In this document: positions 57,601 through 63,600 of the stretch, piece after piece | Position numbering within the stretch: the first letter of the stretch is position 1 | Layout: every line of letters begins with the position of its first letter | Origin: Carposina sasakii | Taxonomy: Eukaryota; Arthropoda; Insecta; Lepidoptera; Carposinidae | Direction: 5' to 3' | NCBI GenBank assembly: GCA_014607495.2 | Contig: CP053172.1 | Coordinates: 4,416,888 to 4,480,887, forward strand | DNA: 64,000 nt | Made by a program: the position numbers and the translations under genes | The notes under the pieces: model-generated | Seen by the model: the letters and a program-made list of their open reading frames with translations, nothing else | Told to the model about the DNA's origin: nothing | Databases searched by the model: none

Positions 57601-60600
57601 GACGGAACAAACTGTGCAATAGAATTTCTAGAAAGCCTGGAGGAGTTGATGACAACCAGAGAAATAGAGAAAGAGAAACTACCACCCGCCCTGATACAGC
57701 TATTTAAGGGGAAAACATTACAGTGGTACAGAAACAACCAGAATTACTGGACGTCGTATGAAGACTTCGCAGAAGATTTCAAAGTGCATTACTTCCCATG
57801 CAACTACGCGAGTAAACTGCAGGAAGCCATAATCGCCAGGAAACAGAAGTTCAACGAAAAATTTACAGAATACATCATAGACATACAAACAATGATAAGA
57901 CGTTTCGGAAATATGACAGAACAAGAACAACTCGATAGGATATACGAAAATATGCACGCAAATTACAAACTTTACATAAAGAAGCAAGAATGTAAAAGGT
58001 TGAGAGAACTCATCACAATGGCAAAAGAATTCGAAAGCATAAATGAAGAAAAATACAGAACATATAACGAACAAGCTCAGAACTGGAACAAGCAGCCACA
58101 AGAAAGGATATATCCGCCATCTGTAAGTTACCCGAGGAAAGAAGACTCAAATGCAGCAACACAAAAGATCAACCCGAACTATAACCCAGAAACATGTTGC
58201 TGGAGCTGCGGAAAGCAAGGCCACTCTTACAGAGAATGCAGAGGACGTAAGAAAATCTTTTGCAGTTACTGCGGCATATTGGGACGAATGAGCAGAAATT
58301 GTTGCAGAGGAGGCCCCAGAAAAGACAAAGCAATAAAGGCCTATACTACAGAGAAAGGCTCCAACCGAGACAACCGAATATTCGTAACCGTGAAGGTGCA
58401 AGAAAAAACCTATAAAGCTCTCATAGACACAGGGTCAACATGTTCATACATAAATAAACAGATATATGAACAATGGGGAGGGCATACGAGAAACAAAACG
58501 GGAAACGACAACATAGTGAGACTAGCAGACGGGTCTAAAATAACAATTAACGAGAGTATTACGGTGGAAATGGAGATAAAAGGGAAAATAATCAGACACA
58601 AGATGCACGTAATACCAACAACCAACGTAATAATTATCGGAATGAACATACTAAAACGGCTGGGAGCAAAAATATCAATCCTAGAAGCAGAAACCAACCC
58701 AGAGATAATTATAAAAAATGAACAAATCACGCCAGAAAGGAAAAAGAAAAATAAAAAAGCGGACGAAATATCCAGAAACCCGGTGTACGCAATCAATAGG
58801 GAAACCGCTGACTGGTACACGAAGAAACTTTCGAAAGTAGAACAAAATAAGAACAAATTCCCAGAATTCCGCATAAGTGAAGGAAAGCTTTATAAGAAAA
58901 TAGACAAAAACGCCTATGGATGTAAAATAGCAGCTAATTCAGAATGGAAACTGTGCATCCGAGATCAAGAAAAAGCAGATATACTAAAAGAAAACCACGA
59001 TGACCCGAGCGCAGGACACACCGGCGCAGCAAAGACACTCAAAAAAATAGCACAGTGCTATTATTGGCCAGGAATGTACCGGGAAGTGACCAAATACGTC
59101 CAAAAGTGCAAAGTATGCCAGAAAAACAAACCATCGCAAGAGAAAAAAGCCGGTGCAGTGTACGTAAGCAACGCCACAGAACCACGACAGAAAATCTCAA
59201 CAGACATAATCGGACCTTTACCACGTTCACGCAAGGGCAAGACCAAATATACACCAGCATTCCTACTATTCGGAAGAGAGTTAAGAAATCCAGGAGATAG
59301 AAACGGATTCCCGATGCCAGCAGTATCGAAAAGACAAGATACGGGGAAAGTATACGAAGTAGTGAAGAATAACCAACAAAGAGCGTCAACAAATCAAAAA
59401 AAAAACTACGATATGAAGAGAAGAGAATGGAAACCGGAAATAGGAGACAAGGTCCTAAAGAGGAACTTCACGCTATCCAATAGCAACAAAAACTTCTGCG
59501 CAAAACTAGCACCAAAATTCGCCGGTCCATACACGATAATCCAGAAAAAGTCGCCAGTGATATTTTTAAGAAAAGACAACAGGAAGATCCAGACCGCCCA
59601 TATAAAAGACCTGAAGAAATGCAATACATAAAACAACTCTTCTTTTGTTTGAAAAAAAAAAAAATAATAATAATAATAACAAAAAAAAAATGTAAAACAA
59701 AATATTAAAAAAAACCAGAGGTACAATTGAAAGAAAAAAATATACTTTCAAAAAAAAAAAAAAAAAAAAAAAGAAAAAAAAGATATATAAAAAAAATATA
59801 TATATATCACACGAAAAGTACAACAAACAAAAGAAGAGATAATAATAAATAAATCAAAACAATAATCAAATAATAGTAAATAACAAAACAAATAAATAAT
59901 AATACCAAATAAATAATAAACCGAAAATAAAATTAAAAACAATTTAGTAAATAAAATTAGAAAACTAGATATGTATCATACATAACAAGAAAAACAAATA
60001 TAGAATAATAATATAAGAATATTACCAGCATAAAAAGTAAATAAATAATAAAACCAGATAACAAAAGAAACCAGATAAATCAAAACAATGAAGTAACAAT
60101 ACCAGATAACGATTAAAAGATAATTAGTAGAATAAATTTATAAAAATATTCAAACATAATAAATCCCGAAATCGCCAGCCCTGACGATAAATCTGCATAG
60201 TAACAACACCGATAGCAAACAACATTCCTAGATAAGAGAACAATAGATCGTCGACGACCGCACGGACCCAAGCCGGTTGGGCACAAGTCATTAGCTCGAA
60301 GTTAGGATTTTTAAATTATAGCGTATTTAAAATAGACATAGATAGATAGTATTACGTCTATTAATAGTACATACGGCCCGTAGGGAAATATTAGTATGTA
60401 TTAGGTTTTTGAAATTTTGATTTGATTTTTGAATAGATTCCGCCGGGAATAAAGTAGGTCCGCACTATTTTGGGGGGGATACCGGCCGACACTTGACGAA
60501 GTTAGGCAGGGGGGTTTCTTACAAGTTAATAGGTATTAACGTGTGATTTTTTCCAGATACGAAAAAATCTCCGCACCGAGGGGGAGAATGTGACGCCACC

Positions 60601-63600
60601 AGCGACGTCACAAGGGAGATGGCAGAGTCACAGCTGCGAACGAGGCGAGAGACCGGAGGGGACGCAGCACCGCCCGCACACCGCGCGCCCCGCCAGCATC
60701 CCGCAAGCGACTCCCGCATACCGCGGACGATTCCCGCATCCCGTGAGCGACAACTGCGTCCCGCTCACCCCGCTACCGACCGCCGCCAACGAAGCAATAA
60801 AACTAGTTGGAAAAGCCGCGCGCCGAGGATTCACGTTCGGTGGTTAGTGCCCTCTGCACGTCCGCGTCAGCTACCGGAGGTGAATGCCCACGTCCTCAAT
60901 TTGCCAGGTGCAAAGCCCTAGTCGTCTAGTTGTTAAAGGGACCTTTGATTCGGGTAAAGATCGTGTCAGGACCCCGAAACCATTAGATCCAACTAGTGCA
61001 GGACGTTCCGCGATACGGGTCACCGACGCCGAAGGTGCATTCCCGCTTTTTGCACGTCCTCGGAATAACCGAGTCCACGCCGTCTGACTGTCAGGCGAAC
61101 CTTTGATTCGGGTAAAGATCGTGTCAGGTTCTCTGACCGTCAGGCATAGCCGTGGACAGGACGTTTCATACCCGCGCCGTCGACACTCATCCAACTCGCG
61201 CTCCCGCCGCGTATATCCCGTTATTCCGCTCGTACCGCGACCGAGCCCGCCAGTTAGCTTCCCGAGGGAAGTCCGATACTTCCCTAAGCTAGGTATAGTC
61301 TAGATCGTAAATAAGTGAATGTACCTAAGTGATTGTAATTACAAACCTGTAGCTTGCCCTCCGCAATCCTTGTCTAGTCTGGCCTTCCGCCCGTTAACTA
61401 AATCTAGTGTTACAAACCGCGTCCATAGTCAGGTCCCGTGACTGACGTAAACTTATGTATCAGATGATCTCTAACTAAAGTAAGATTATACGTAAATGAA
61501 TGTGTATCGTGTGTTTCTCTCACTATCCCGACTCCCAAACTCTGTTCACTCAGAAATCCCTAATCTAGCCCCCCGGCTGGGTCATAGGGAGTAGCCCGGC
61601 GTACCCCAAATTCATCCCTTGGAATACGCCGCGTTACACAACTAAACAAACCTGCATAACCCTAACAGCCGCCTGCAACGCCGCAGCCTCCCTCAGCCAC
61701 GCCATCAGTCCAGCCAAGGCAGCCAGCGCCGCAGTGTGTCTCTCCAGCAAGTCCAGCAGTTCCTGCCAGCGCGCCTGCACGGCCAGGTCGGCTTGCTGCG
61801 CCGCACTCGCCCCGTGGTAGTTCTCGCGGACCAGTTCCGCCGCCATTGAGGATAGGTCTTCGAAACGCTCGCGTCTGGAGGGAGGTTGTAAGCTTAGACT
61901 GGTATGTTGGGAACCAAGCTGTTTATGTATGTATGTATGTTTGCTTTATGTGCTTACATAATGGAACAGCATGAAATACGCTACTTTGATGCTTTAAAAA
62001 TAATAATAAAAAACGGTAGTTTTGCAAAATTTTCATTTTCTTTTCGCTTTTGAATCATAGTCTGAAGTCAGTTTATTAATATTTTCTTGGCTGGCACTTA
62101 AGCTGTATAAAAGAATCGGAGATACAAAATATAAATAAGACCAGCGCCAGCCCGCGGTTTCGTTTGCGCATACTTTAGAGCTTTTTCTTTTCTCGTTCCC
62201 GTGTTAATTTCAAGAATAAAAGAAAACTAAATTAATTATCATATCAACTATCTGTCAGTGAAAGTTCAATCGAAATCGGTACAGCTGATTCAGAGATTAG
62301 TTGGAACAAACAAACAGAAAAATATTCTAAAAAGGATATTTATTTTAAATTAAATTATATTAATGTATCGTGTATAAATCCATATGTATTGATTAAAAAG
62401 AGGTTTTTGAATATTACAAGTAACTGCCCAATTTTATTTTTTATCTTTAAATAGATGTATACAGGTGTTTTTTCGTTGCCACCCTTAACGAAGGGTACGT
62501 ACTCTACCTATATACATCAAATAAAGTAAGTTTATGCCAAAAAAAAAAAATGCTGGGAAATGATGTAAATTTTTTTGAATTGTTTTTTACTACTTGATCG
62601 GGCGAAATTTATAGTGTCCAGTGTTTATGTTAGTTTTTTCATAGGCAGATATTAATTATTTCTCATGAAAAAATCTTGCTACACGCGTCAATGAGCATTT
62701 ATGCAGAAAAACGCAGTCTATTTACTCAACTTTGGACCAGACACTTCCCAGGTATGCTTCCATGGAGAAAAATGATCGTGATGATGAGGAGATTCCGTAG
62801 TTTTCGGGAACGTTGACGATCAAAAATCACCCACACACAATGATAATTACTTTTACTTACCTAGCAAGTATATCAGCAGAAATCGCCTCATGTTTCTTGA
62901 CAGTGGCGTCGACTTGTGCCAGATTGGATCCGTAGCGAGGGTCTGACAGTACTTGGATCATCTCTTTTAGATAGCCTTTACGGAGCACCAACTGGGGAAG
63001 AAATATAATTAATTAATAACTTAGTTATAGACCGCGCCTCGGCAAGCGTAGCGTGTAGGTGACCTGATACATATTTATATATATCTATATGTGTATTTAT
63101 ATTTATTAATACTAAACAGATACACTATATTTCATATATATGTACACCTACAAGAAGACAAGCATTACACACATCATAGTCATACATTCGCAACACTATA
63201 TTTAACGCACAAGCAACGCCGCGCGATATCCGTAGTTCAGCAAAACTGCTGACGGCGCCAAACGTGATCGCGCCACACCACGCTGCTCATGCGCTGGTAC
63301 CTCCAGTCGTCCGAGGACTGTGACGCAGAGTCCACGCCACCCTGTACCGCGACGACCCACATACGCGAGTGCCGCTACGCCACTGGTGGCCTATTTATAT
63401 ATATATGTGTTGTGTATGTACTTTCGTGTCTGTGAACTTTCTTCTGTCTTTGTGTACTTTCACTCTTCTCCTTCTGACTTTCTGTGTTGTGGTAATATAT
63501 TCATTTACTGCTGAAGCTGAAGTTTCCTTCACGCCGCCACAACCTACCTAGTGACCTCAATCATCACCACTAAAGCGTTGGGCGCCCTCCGGCCAGATGG

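Larger units (their letters stand above)
56075..61638 (+). mobile_element. Ty3/Gypsy-type LTR retrotransposon, non-autonomous, 5564 bp
   Basis: Two 1050-bp LTRs in direct orientation, starting TGTGACGCCACC and ending GCGTTACA, bounded by the 4-bp duplication CAAC at 56071-56074 and 61639-61642. It has a primer-binding site, a polypurine tract and one long ORF. It lies antisense in the intron between e3 and e4 and makes up most of its 6379 bp. No env-like frame. Confidence 0.95.

Noticed and set aside
57410..59942. minus-strand hydrophobic 'membrane proteins' across the LTR element
   Set aside because: Phe/Leu-rich frames are the complement of the A-rich sense ORF and the A-rich 3-prime region.
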